DNA of 44,699 nucleotides from Kamptonema sp. UHCC 0994 (lineage in GTDB: Bacteria > Cyanobacteriota > Cyanobacteriia > Cyanobacteriales > Microcoleaceae). Every line of letters begins with the position of its first letter. Within the stretch, counting starts at the first letter, position 1. The stretch covers positions 1 to 44,699 of the forward strand of contig NZ_JARFTR010000258.1 in NCBI RefSeq assembly GCF_029167235.1, read 5' to 3'. This document shows, in pieces, positions 1-8,209 of the stretch. A model generated the notes under the pieces. That model was not told where the DNA came from. It saw only the letters and a program-made list of their open reading frames with translations, and ran no database searches. The position numbers and the translations under genes are program-made.

Positions 1-437
1 CTGGGAGAGAGGGGGAGGGGGAGAGGGGGAGAAATTAAGGCTTACTTTTTAGTCCTTCCTTTGCACTTTTGAGAAGGGACAGGGAAAAGCAGAATAAAGG
101 ATAAATTTTAGCTTTTCTTTCTTCAATAAAAGCTAACAATAACTTAAGGATAACCCTTTCTACATCAGGCTTCCCAGAGCGTCAGCGTTAGACTGAACTC
201 TCAGTCTAACGCTTGTCAAACTACACGGCGAAGCCTTCCCCCTCCCTTTCTCAAAAGTACAAAGAAGGGACTAGAAAGGTTTTGCAAAAACCCTGAAATT
301 GGAGGCTAAAACGCTTGTTTTTTCGTTACATGAGGGATTGATTTACAAATATGAGATGCACCCTAGAAAGTAAGCGTCAACTTCCCCCTCTCCCTTTCTC
401 CCTTTCTCCCCCTCTCCCCCTCTCCCCTTCTTTTACT
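1..437. repeat. Repeat-rich intergenic block
   Basis: No gene is visible here. The left edge (1-33) is a purine tract of G runs. A hairpin core with 9-bp arms TTAGCTTTT (108-116) and AAAAGCTAA (128-136) follows, then a second hairpin at 184-213. C-rich tracts lie at 234-250 and 382-428, the latter running almost to the stop codon of the leftward gene at 438. A TGCACCCTA motif at 357-365 matches the arms of the repeat array near 19.8 kb. Confidence 0.75.
184..213. repeat. Perfect 13-bp hairpin
   Basis: AGCGTTAGACTGA (184-196) and TCAGTCTAACGCT (201-213) are exact reverse complements separated by the 4-base loop ACTC. No T run follows on either side, so it is not a canonical intrinsic terminator. 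It could act as an RNA hairpin or belong to the dispersed repeat that fills this spacer. Confidence 0.7.
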
Positions 438-1271
438 TTAACGAGTTTTTTTCGGATTTAATACTGTGTTAATTGCCCGGTCTAAAAACTCGATAAACTC
501 ACTGGGATAAGTAGAAAATTGACTCTTTCTCACCTTAGATTTGGGCGGTGTCGAGTTATAGCGTTCGTTATAAGACTCGTCAGCAAAGGATTGAATCAGT
601 TCAATCTGACTAGGGTTAACTGTAACTCCCAAGACTTTAATCCGTTCCGGTACTGTCCAAGTTGCTTTCTCTTCATTACTAGAAGAGCTACCATTTTGAG
701 CAATAGATACAAGGCTTTTTTCTGAAGTTTTAGATTGTTCTTTATCTGCTATTGCAGTGCAATCGCTATTGCTGCTATTCTCTAAAATTCCTGCATTTGT
801 CAAGTATTCTTCTAAGATGGGAATTATAGAGCGATACCACTTCAATTGGTTGCCACTCCACTTGTTTGTCGATGAGGTAGCCAGTAAGGAAATACCATGA
901 GTTTTACCCGCTTCTGTCAGTATCCAAATCCGCTTGGCTTCGTTGCGCTCTTGATATCCTAATGCCACTAGAGCTTTGTTGACGACATCTGGCTTGATTT
1001 TGAACTCTAAGCTGTCTGTGAGCAGCGCTGCTAGTTCCGTTACTGTCATCCCAACTTCTGTCAGAGGAGAAGCTGCACCAATTAGTTGCTTTGCAGTTTC
1101 TGCTATCCCTCGCAATTCTGGGTACATTGATGCCAGCGAGTTGAATTTGAACTGGGCGATTGCGGAGGCACTTAATCCGGTATCTTGTAGCCAAGCAGTC
1201 AAGTGGTCGATTGTCTCTATGGCAGCAGCAATTTCTTCGGAAGTGGGCATTTTTGCTCTTGAGTTTTCCAT
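438..1271 (-). CDS. Winged-helix-like hypothetical protein
   Basis: Product of about 277 residues that I cannot name. A central segment resembles the helix-turn-helix or winged-helix fold of phage KilAC or antirepressor-type domains: VTELAALL, then KPDVVNKALVALGYQ and WILTEAGKTHG, where a recognition-type helix precedes a beta wing. The part after it is Ser/Asn/Lys-rich low complexity, and the C-terminus (LIQSFADESYNERY, then a basic stretch) looks helical. The frame is open to 1331, but that would overlap the divergent SWIM gene; ATG at 1271 (MENSRAKM) avoids this. ATG at 1250 (MPTSEEI), with AAGAG five bases upstream, is an alternative. The divergent layout suggests a shared promoter region, and a regulatory role is inference only. 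Confidence 0.6.
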   Translation of the reverse strand: MENSRAKMPTSEEIAAAIETIDHLTAWLQDTGLSASAIAQFKFNSLASMYPELRGIAETAKQLIGAASPLTEVGMTVTELAALLTDSLEFKIKPDVVNKALVALGYQERNEAKRIWILTEAGKTHGISLLATSSTNKWSGNQLKWYRSIIPILEEYLTNAGILENSSNSDCTAIADKEQSKTSEKSLVSIAQNGSSSSNEEKATWTVPERIKVLGVTVNPSQIELIQSFADESYNERYNSTPPKSKVRKSQFSTYPSEFIEFLDRAINTVLNPKKTR

Positions 1272-1318
1272 GTGTGCAATTATTGTAGAAATTATCAACA
1301 GAAATTGGGGAGTGCTAA

Positions 1319-3091
1319 ATGCCGATTCCAAAATTCGCAGAAGCTACACTTCGCCAAAACAGCAGCCCCCAATCTTTTGAGCGCGGTGAAACCTACTATC
1401 GTAATGGCGCAGTTGTAGCCCTCACCTTGCGTGGTAAGATCCTCCAAGCTGAAGTAGAGGGTAGCGAAGCCCCATCTTACCGCGTCAGGCTTAGCTTTGA
1501 AAGCCAAAGCTTAACCGAAGCCTCTTGTACCTGCGCCTACAGTTTTGGTGGCTGGTGCAAGCATATTGTTGCCACTCTCTTAGTTTGCCAGCACCAGCCG
1601 CAAAAAATTGAAGAGCGTCCCACTTTAGAACACCTATTAGATCGCCTCAACCACCAACAAACTCAACTCCTGTTGCAAAATCTAGCCGCAGAACAACTCG
1701 ATCTTATCGATCGCATTGAACGCCACATTAATCGTATTGTTGGTGTTACCCATGCTCAAAAATCCCCAACTACATCCCCACAACCTAGTACAATTAATAC
1801 AGCACCTTACCGCCAACAAGTTCGCCAAATTTTGCGCGATGCTGAGCATTATTTAGAAGATGGGGACGAGGAAGATCCGATTACACCAGATATTCTCAAC
1901 TTAATTTCAGAAGCTCAAGAATTTAGTCAATGTGAAGATGGCAATAACGCGATCGCTATTTTGCAAAGTATTACCGAAACCTGCATAGAAAATTGGGATA
2001 CTGTTGCTGATTACGGCGCATATAATGAGGGCATTGTTACAGCCCTTGATGAAGCATGGACGGAGGCTATTCTCTGTGCTGAACTCACTAAAGAAGAGCA
2101 AAACAAACTTAAAGAAAATCTTACAAATTGGCAAGATGAATGGGATGCCAATTTTGCTATGAGTTTAGAAGCATTGCGCCAAGGTTGGGACTTTCCACCC
2201 CTACAACTTATCATGCAAGGAAATATTTTAGAACGAGGAGTTTGGGAAGGAGAAGCACCTGATTATGCGGAGGATATTGCTCTGATTCGCTTGGAAATCC
2301 TAGAGCGCCGAGAACGGTATGAAGAATACTTGTATCTGGCACAAGCAGAAGGAATGAATCAACAATATTTAGTAATGTTAGTTAGTTTAGGACGAATTTC
2401 AGAGGCGATATCGGCTGCCAAAACTCTGATGACATCAGTAGAAGAAGCAAAAGCCTTAGCTTTTGAACTGCGGAAACAGGGAGCAAAAAGTCAAGCACTA
2501 GAAGTAGCTCAAACGGGGTTTTCCTTGGAGGGACATTGCCTGTATGAACTCGCAACTTGGGCAAGCGATTTAGCCCTAGAATTAGGCGATTGCGCCACTG
2601 CTATGAAAGCCAAAATCCAGGCATTTTCTGCCCAGCCTTCTTTCGAGGATTACCAGAATATTAAGGAGTTATCGGGAGAGGAATGGGAAACTCTAAAAGT
2701 TGAGCTTTTAACTAACATTAGCTCCCAAGATAGATGGGGAATTCAAGAAGCTAAAGTAAACATTTTCTTGCATGAAGGGTTTATAGATAAAGCTATTGAA
2801 GTTGTCACACCTTTGAATTATTATCATTCTCGGCTCATTCATCAAGTCATGGAGGCTGCTATCCCTTACCGTCCAGATTGGGTGATTGAAAATGCGAGCC
2901 AGGAAGCTGAATCAATTGTTAATCGAGGTAAAGCAGATGCCTATGATGTTGCCATACAATGGCTGTATAAAGTTCATAGTGCTTACTTGCAATCTAATCG
3001 TCAATCAGATTGGTTAATTTATCGCAATTCTCTTGTAGAACAACACGGCCGCAAACGAAAATTTATGGAATTACTCAAACCGCTTACTTAA
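1319..3091 (+). CDS. SWIM zinc-finger protein
   Basis: A 590-residue protein with a clear SWIM zinc-binding motif: Cys70-x-Cys72, then Cys80-x-His82 within TCAYSFGGWCKH. SWIM domains bind zinc and are proposed to mediate DNA or protein contacts. The N-terminal 60 residues (ERGETYYRNGAV) match the usual run-in of bacterial SWIM proteins. The remaining 450 residues are acidic and strongly helical, with an Ala/Glu-rich repeat-like character suggestive of TPR or HEAT-like packing; no enzymatic motif was seen. In other bacteria such proteins often sit beside MoxR ATPase and VWA genes, which are absent here. The gene starts 47 bases from the divergent wHTH-like gene. Family call is firm; function is unknown. 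Confidence 0.85.
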   Translation: MPIPKFAEATLRQNSSPQSFERGETYYRNGAVVALTLRGKILQAEVEGSEAPSYRVRLSFESQSLTEASCTCAYSFGGWCKHIVATLLVCQHQPQKIEERPTLEHLLDRLNHQQTQLLLQNLAAEQLDLIDRIERHINRIVGVTHAQKSPTTSPQPSTINTAPYRQQVRQILRDAEHYLEDGDEEDPITPDILNLISEAQEFSQCEDGNNAIAILQSITETCIENWDTVADYGAYNEGIVTALDEAWTEAILCAELTKEEQNKLKENLTNWQDEWDANFAMSLEALRQGWDFPPLQLIMQGNILERGVWEGEAPDYAEDIALIRLEILERRERYEEYLYLAQAEGMNQQYLVMLVSLGRISEAISAAKTLMTSVEEAKALAFELRKQGAKSQALEVAQTGFSLEGHCLYELATWASDLALELGDCATAMKAKIQAFSAQPSFEDYQNIKELSGEEWETLKVELLTNISSQDRWGIQEAKVNIFLHEGFIDKAIEVVTPLNYYHSRLIHQVMEAAIPYRPDWVIENASQEAESIVNRGKADAYDVAIQWLYKVHSAYLQSNRQSDWLIYRNSLVEQHGRKRKFMELLKPLT

Positions 3092-3182
3092 TTTGATATT
3101 AAACCACAAAAAGTTAAGGGATTAAGCATGAGAAGATATCCCCTAACGGGAGAAGTTGAAAACAATTAACTTCTCAAAGGTT

Positions 3183-4418
3183 ATGGACTCTAACACGGCT
3201 TTAATTGGCTTCTCAAATACTTGCTCTAAACCTGACAACGCTCCCCCCAGTGAAGTCAAAGAAGTGGTAGCGGTAATTTTTCCTTTTCTCACTCCGCCTC
3301 CTTTCGCTCAACTTCCCTTTAAAGTAGGCGATATCGTCAAATCTGGCAATTATTACGGCACGATAACAGCCCTCAATCAAACCGATAGACCTGTAATAAT
3401 TACTTGGGATGCTAGTAACAACGAAGATAGTTTTTCTTGGAATTATACACTTGATGAAATTCGGGTGCTTAAAATCTCAGTTTTGCCTCAGTTTATTCCT
3501 CAAAAAACTACTGGTGAACTTCCCGATTGCACAACCATTGTGCTTACTAATTCGCAAAAAATACAATTCAGTAACACCACTACTTTCCAAGTAGAATCCC
3601 TAACTGAACATCACATTCTCATATTTACTCTTGACCACTATTATCTCTTTCCCATCAACTTGTTCCCTGGCTACCCGACAAGTTGTGTCATAGATGTCTT
3701 TACACCCCAACAATTAGAAGCCAGTCGCTTTTTGTCTTTCAATGACCTAAAAATTAGGGCTAAGACACACTTGGTTTTTGAAGTCCCCGACAATTTCTTA
3801 GAAATTGCCTTACCTATTCAAAAGCAGCAACTCAAAGAGAAACTGACTAAACAATTGAGTACAGAAAGTTATGAGCTTCTCGACTTTGATATTGCTTGGG
3901 AAGAAGCCTGGGACTATTGCCTTAAACATTTAGCAAAAAAATATGGATGGAGTGGTTTTCGAGAGGGGGATTGTCTCGAACAATGCCGAAATGAAGTCCA
4001 ACGAATGGGAATAGTTATTAGTTTGAATATTCAGGAACTACGCCCATTTCAAATTCAATGGGACAGTGGAGAAATTCAAAGCTACAGCTTGACTGAACTC
4101 AAAAGTTTAGGCATTACTCATATCCCACTTCTTGTTAAATTATCGCCCAATGTTGCTTACCAAGTTAGCGAAGACTGCTCTTACTTTAAAGCTTGGATTG
4201 GTTTCCGTACTAAAGCTTTAGCTAAGGCTTGGCTAATAGTTATTAAAAAGCTAGTTGGTCGCCTTAGCTACCTAATTGATTGCCAAATTCCAGAACTTCA
4301 ACATACAGGTTCTAAATACGAGTATGTGGTAGAAATACACAGACATAAAACTTTAAAGAAGCGCTTAGAAGCTCTGCGAGAAGTGGCTGAACTTGATTTA
4401 GAAAAGATGCCAAAATGA
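3183..4418 (+). CDS. Hypothetical protein with Tudor/KOW-like segments
   Basis: I do not recognise this 411-residue protein. Two segments resemble small beta-barrel folds (Tudor, KOW or SH3-like): KVGDIVKSGNYYGTITALN with ITWDAS near the N-terminus, and FQIQWDSGEIQSYSLTELK near residue 310. The central region has helical, charged stretches and a DFDIAWEEAWDYCLKHLAKKYGW segment in two parts. No catalytic motif or membrane segment is visible. The frame opens at a TTG (3156), but ATG at 3183 with AAAGG just upstream is a more normal start. It follows the SWIM gene by 91 bases on the same strand and precedes the SLOG gene by 26, so it may be co-transcribed with them. Confidence 0.65.
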   Translation: MDSNTALIGFSNTCSKPDNAPPSEVKEVVAVIFPFLTPPPFAQLPFKVGDIVKSGNYYGTITALNQTDRPVIITWDASNNEDSFSWNYTLDEIRVLKISVLPQFIPQKTTGELPDCTTIVLTNSQKIQFSNTTTFQVESLTEHHILIFTLDHYYLFPINLFPGYPTSCVIDVFTPQQLEASRFLSFNDLKIRAKTHLVFEVPDNFLEIALPIQKQQLKEKLTKQLSTESYELLDFDIAWEEAWDYCLKHLAKKYGWSGFREGDCLEQCRNEVQRMGIVISLNIQELRPFQIQWDSGEIQSYSLTELKSLGITHIPLLVKLSPNVAYQVSEDCSYFKAWIGFRTKALAKAWLIVIKKLVGRLSYLIDCQIPELQHTGSKYEYVVEIHRHKTLKKRLEALREVAELDLEKMPK

Positions 4419-4444
4419 TGAGAATTAGTAAAAGGTAAATCACC

Positions 4445-4825
4445 ATGAACAAAACAGTAATAATTTCCGGCAGTCGTTCCATCAAGGAATTGCCATCCGA
4501 GGCTCATACCTCTCTCAATCGCATCATTGAACTAGGGTTTGAAGTCAGAGTCGGTGATGCGCCTGGAGTTGATAGCTTAGTTCAGCAATACTTGCGGTCT
4601 AAGAACTACGAGAAAGTTTTGGTTTACTATGCCTTGTTTAGCGGCAATGGCAAACCCAGAAACACTTCTGGTTATCCGGCTGTCGGTATTCCCGGAAACT
4701 ATAGCGCTCGCGACATCGAAATGTGTTCGCATTGTGACTACGGATTAGCCATTTGGGATGGACATAGCATTGGCACAGCAGTGAATATCAAACGAGTTAA
4801 AAAGACCAAAGTTGTGATTGTTTAA
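4445..4825 (+). CDS. SLOG/YspA-family nucleotide-binding protein
   Basis: A compact 126-residue single-domain protein with the hallmarks of the YspA/LOG-DprA (SLOG) Rossmann-like fold: GSRS after the first strand, VGDAPGVDSLV in the nucleotide-binding loop, and DYGLAIWDGHSIGT near the end. Proteins of this superfamily bind nucleotides or nucleotide-derived ligands and often appear in plasmid, phage and defence contexts; the substrate of this subfamily is not settled. The ATG is preceded by AAAGG about ten bases upstream. The gene ends just before a strong bidirectional terminator hairpin, so it is probably the last gene of a transcript starting at the SWIM gene. Confidence 0.85.
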   Translation: MNKTVIISGSRSIKELPSEAHTSLNRIIELGFEVRVGDAPGVDSLVQQYLRSKNYEKVLVYYALFSGNGKPRNTSGYPAVGIPGNYSARDIEMCSHCDYGLAIWDGHSIGTAVNIKRVKKTKVVIV

Positions 4826-4842
4826 CAACTAACAACAGCAGC

Positions 4843-4883
4843 AAAATTAGCTCTGAATTATCATAAAATTCAGAGCTAATTTT
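4843..4883. terminator. Bidirectional intrinsic terminator
   Basis: A perfect 17-bp stem (4843-4859 pairing with 4867-4883) with a 7-base loop. The stem begins with AAAA and ends with TTTT, so it can terminate transcription from either side. It lies 18 bases after the SLOG gene stop and separates that gene from the helicase relic. Confidence 0.85.
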
Positions 4884-5094
4884 TGATTAAACAATACTTA
4901 TGACAACTTTTCTTGTCAATGACATAATCAGATTTTTAGGTAAGTTAGCCTAACGGAAAATCAACCCTTGTAGCCATTCTTTTCTGAAATTTGGAACTAT
5001 TGTTATAAGTCAGTTTTGATTTGAATGTTCCTCCATACTCCTCCTCAAGCTAGCGCTTATTAGGATGCGAACGAATTAGTATTACTGTACACTA

Positions 5095-6261
5095 ATGATT
5101 CAAAATTTACTAGAACGACCGCAGGAATTTAAACAAATTCCCTTTACTCTCAAGCCGCAGCAGGAGCAAGCGCTCGACAATTTGAGAACATTTGCAAGCA
5201 GCACTTCCGCATTCTTCTTGCTTTGCGGTTATGCAGGCACGGGAAAAAGCACACTTATTTTCCTTCTCATCAAAGAACTCTTAGCTCAAAGCAAGCGCAT
5301 TGCCCTCACAGCACCCACTAACAAAGCCGTCGGTATCCTCAGAAAAGGCGACCCAGCCCAACTTAATCCTGTTGGAGAAAAGCGCTCGCCTGCTTTCAAT
5401 ATTGCCAATAAAGCTGTATTAACTCAAGTGGTTAGACAAGCTGGAGAAAGCCCCGTCCTTGATTTTATTACTGAATGTCGCTCTTTTGTCAAGAGTAAAA
5501 CTGATGTCTTTTTGCCACATCCGAATTACAACTCATTGGACAAATCTAATGGTGCATTCAAAGTTAAACCAGAAACACTCATCCAATATGCTATCAAAAT
5601 CATCAAGCAAGAATTTGCCTCAAATCCTGATTGTTTTCGGATTTTGTGCTGGACAAATAAGCGAGTCAACTATTACAATCAGGCTGTTCGAGAACAACTT
5701 TATGGTCGAACAACTGCCCGATTTATATCTGGAGAAAGGTTAATTACTAAGAAACCAGTTCTGGCTCCTGATGGTAAGACTGTGATTTTAGCCACATCAA
5801 CTGAATTTACCATACAGCAAGTTGAAATAAGTCAGCACTACGGCTACCGAGTATGGCTGTTGAAAATTGTGACTGATGATGGTCTATTTCGGCAAATTTT
5901 TGTGCTCCATGAATCGGAAAATAAGCGCTACCAAGCTGAATTGAAAGAGAAACTCAAAAGTGCCAAACGTAATGGATTTCTCTGGCGGAAGTATTACTGG
6001 TTTAAAGATGACGTATTTGCCGAAGTTGACAATTGCTTTGCCCTAACTATTCACAATTCTCAAGGTAGCACTTTTGATGAAGTTGGTTTGGACAGCAATG
6101 ACATTTTGACTCGACTTTTGGTAGGCAAGGAAATGAGCAGCCAAGAGAAACTTAAAGAGTACCACCGTCTTTTATATGTTGGAACAAGCAGATGTCGCCA
6201 ACGAATACTATTTGTCCCTCCTAATTCATTCAGAGTGCAACGAGTATTAGGTCAATTGTAG
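5095..6261 (+). CDS. RecD2-like helicase lacking the Walker B region
   Basis: A superfamily 1 helicase-type protein of 388 residues. Present: Walker A GYAGTGKS (45-52), motif Ia LTAPTNKAV (71-79), motif III GDPAQLNPVGE (85-95), a UvrD_C_2-type motif V LTIHNSQGSTFDEV (317-330) and motif VI LYVGTSR. Oddity: motif Ia is joined to motif III by only six residues (GILRK-G). In RecD2, Pif1 and related helicases tens of residues, including motif II (DE-x-S/A), lie between them. The reading frame is intact across the junction near 5344-5350. Because the Walker B acid is required for ATP hydrolysis, the protein is either inactive, works as a binding protein, or depends on a partner. A sequencing or assembly deletion is another explanation. 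It lies upstream of dnaN on the same strand. Confidence 0.75.
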   Translation: MIQNLLERPQEFKQIPFTLKPQQEQALDNLRTFASSTSAFFLLCGYAGTGKSTLIFLLIKELLAQSKRIALTAPTNKAVGILRKGDPAQLNPVGEKRSPAFNIANKAVLTQVVRQAGESPVLDFITECRSFVKSKTDVFLPHPNYNSLDKSNGAFKVKPETLIQYAIKIIKQEFASNPDCFRILCWTNKRVNYYNQAVREQLYGRTTARFISGERLITKKPVLAPDGKTVILATSTEFTIQQVEISQHYGYRVWLLKIVTDDGLFRQIFVLHESENKRYQAELKEKLKSAKRNGFLWRKYYWFKDDVFAEVDNCFALTIHNSQGSTFDEVGLDSNDILTRLLVGKEMSSQEKLKEYHRLLYVGTSRCRQRILFVPPNSFRVQRVLGQL

Positions 6262-6603
6262 AGGAAGGGGAGGGGGAAGGGGAAGGGGAAGGAAAGATAA
6301 GTTTTCACTTTTTTGAGTTGAACCTTCTTGTCTCAGGACTTACGCACACGATACCAGAAATCAGTTTGCTTCGTAGATATCTAGTTGAGAAAGCAACAAT
6401 TTTTCAGAGAAATCTGGTTGATGAGCGTAAGTTCTGTTATCTCACTTATCAAAATCTAAATAATCAGTTTGCTTCAACTTGAACATAACGCGAGTTTACT
6501 GAACTTGTTCCACCCTTTCCCCTCCCCTTCTCTTAACCTTCCCCTTCCCCTTCCTCACTGCTATCGCAGCGACCAATCAAATTCTTGACACCGACTAATT
6601 ATT
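6262..6603. repeat. Intergenic block: G tract, MITE-like palindrome, C tract
   Basis: There is no gene in these 342 bases. A G-rich tract (GGGGAA repeats, 6264-6294) begins right after the helicase stop codon, a palindrome-like element follows at 6335-6436, and a C-rich tract (6512-6555) precedes dnaN. The promoter of dnaN presumably lies within or after this block, but I could not pick it out. Confidence 0.7.
6335..6436. mobile_element. MITE-like imperfect palindrome
   Basis: The two ends, AGGACTTACGC (6335-6345) and GCGTAAGTTC (6425-6434), are near-perfect inverted repeats. Inside them ACCAGA and TTGCTT recur in inverted order, so about 100 bp can fold on itself. No reading frame is present. 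The ACTTACGC end resembles terminal sequences common in cyanobacterial small non-autonomous elements. A lone AGGACTTACG end also occurs on the minus strand at 24035-24044. No target duplication could be assigned, so this is a candidate only. Confidence 0.45.
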
Positions 6604-8115
6604 ATGGCAAAAACTCGACTTTCTGGAACACCTTCTAAAGAGGAAGTAGTGGAGAGAACAGCTAAGAAAAAACGCTCAACTGTAACAGTCACTAATTTGA
6701 CTCCTACTACGAAGCCATCAGTCAAAAAAACAACTAAGCTTTCTTCTCCCCTACCCAAAACAACACAAATAGAAGAAGTAGAAGCGAACTACATTACAGA
6801 TAATGGAACTTCTACATCTTCTGACACCCCAACAAATCCCCCTCCTGAAACCCATCTCAATACTGAAATCGCAGCATCTCTCACTCCGAAGCCTTCCCCA
6901 TCGGCTCTTGAAATTGCCTGTGATTTAAGAGAATTCAACGATTACATACAGACACTCAAAAGCATCATTCCTAGCAATACCAGTCATCCTATTTTGTGCA
7001 ATATCTTGATTGAGGCTGATGCCGAAAATCAACAACTGCACCTCACTGGTTACAATTTGGAATTTGGAATACAAGTGAATTTTGATGCCAATGTCAATCA
7101 ACCCGGAAAACTCACCCTCCCCGCACCTATACTCGCTGATATTCTTGGGAAATTTCCGAACGGCCGCCTTACCTTAAAGAGTTCCTTTGAAATTATCAAA
7201 GGAAGTGACATTCCCTCTGTCAGTGCGACTTTAAGTTCATCAAATAGCAAGCACGTTATTCGGGGGTTAGCTGCGGATGAATTTCCGACTATCCCTAGTG
7301 TTAAACAAAAACTTGTAACACTTCCTGCTGGTGTATTAATCGCTGTTCTCAAAGCTAGCTTATTTGCTGTTAGTTCTGAGGAAACCAAACGCATTTTGAT
7401 GGGAGCTAATTTTCAACTGAGTCACGACGTAGACAGAGGACTTAATCAACTAAGAGTGTGGACGACTGACGGGCATCGGGTAGCTATGATTGTCGGATTG
7501 AGTGAAAGCAGCAATTCTCAGTTTTTGAACTTTCAAACAGTAAATTTTACTGTTCCCGCTAAGGTACTCCGGGTATTAGAGCGTTCTGTAAATGCGACTG
7601 ACAAAGTTACGATTTATTATGATGGTTCGCCAGAACAACCAACTAATTTTGTGGCATTTGAGTGGAATAATTTGCGATTAACAGCGCAGTTACTTGAAGG
7701 AAATTACCCGAAATGCGACCAGATTATTGCTCCTTATCGGTCTGAACTTAGTCATCAAATCGTAGTTGAAAGACTCAGCTTTTTAAAAGCTTTAGAGAGG
7801 TTGGCTACTCATAGCGACAAGTCTCACATTACAGCAATTTTTGACTTTGATTTAGAAGTGCAACAGGTGCGAGCATCACTCAACAATACTCTCAGTTCTG
7901 GTACTGAGACAGTTGATGCCAAACTCTGGGGTTGTGACTTTCGGCTCAAGTGCGATATCCGCTATTTGATTGATACAATTAAAGCTGTTTCTAGTTCCGA
8001 TTTGCGGCTCCTGATGGCAACTCCTACGGCTCCTCTACTAATTGTACCCTTTGGCACGCCAGCTTCAGGTACAGAGGCGTTAGAGTGCGAATACGTTGTA
8101 GCTCCGCAAGAATAA
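6604..8115 (+). CDS. dnaN: DNA polymerase III sliding clamp (beta), N-terminally extended
   Basis: The C-terminal 400 residues are a beta sliding clamp: the first domain begins near residue 101 (LEIACDLREFNDYIQTLKS), with LHLTGYNLEFGIQV, then VWTTDGHRVAMIVG in the second domain and CEYVVAP at the C-terminus, the equivalent of the clamp's terminal strand. The clamp encircles DNA and tethers polymerases. The usual length is about 370-390 residues; this protein is 503 because of an N-terminal Lys/Thr/Ser/Pro-rich, probably disordered extension of about 100 residues. ATG at 6604 is the only good start before the conserved part. The plasmid copy presumably works with the plasmid-borne loader subunits encoded 4 kb downstream. 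It must be an additional gene, since the host chromosome needs its own. Confidence 0.9.
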   Translation: MAKTRLSGTPSKEEVVERTAKKKRSTVTVTNLTPTTKPSVKKTTKLSSPLPKTTQIEEVEANYITDNGTSTSSDTPTNPPPETHLNTEIAASLTPKPSPSALEIACDLREFNDYIQTLKSIIPSNTSHPILCNILIEADAENQQLHLTGYNLEFGIQVNFDANVNQPGKLTLPAPILADILGKFPNGRLTLKSSFEIIKGSDIPSVSATLSSSNSKHVIRGLAADEFPTIPSVKQKLVTLPAGVLIAVLKASLFAVSSEETKRILMGANFQLSHDVDRGLNQLRVWTTDGHRVAMIVGLSESSNSQFLNFQTVNFTVPAKVLRVLERSVNATDKVTIYYDGSPEQPTNFVAFEWNNLRLTAQLLEGNYPKCDQIIAPYRSELSHQIVVERLSFLKALERLATHSDKSHITAIFDFDLEVQQVRASLNNTLSSGTETVDAKLWGCDFRLKCDIRYLIDTIKAVSSSDLRLLMATPTAPLLIVPFGTPASGTEALECEYVVAPQE

Positions 8116-8120
8116 TTGTG

Positions 8121-8157
8121 GGGGTGGGGAGTGGCATCTAAATTTGATGCTGCCCCC
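8121..8157 (+). terminator. Possible hairpin after dnaN
   Basis: GGCATC (8133-8138) can pair with GATGC-TGCC (8146-8154), extended by outer G runs (8121-8127) and CCCCC (8153-8157). There is no T run, so it may stabilise the 3' end rather than terminate by itself. Confidence 0.35.
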
Positions 8158-8209
8158 TGCAAGTTGATATGCACATAGGGGTACAAGTCGCGCATTTGCG
8201 ATCGCTGTC

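Noticed and set aside
1319-1331. Longer start of the wHTH-like gene at 1331
   Set aside because: It would overlap the start of the divergent SWIM gene, and the first 20 residues look like spacer translation. ATG 1271 is used.
4826-5094. tRNA or riboswitch upstream of the helicase relic
   Set aside because: Only the terminator hairpin at 4843-4883 is structured; the rest shows no cloverleaf or known aptamer pattern.
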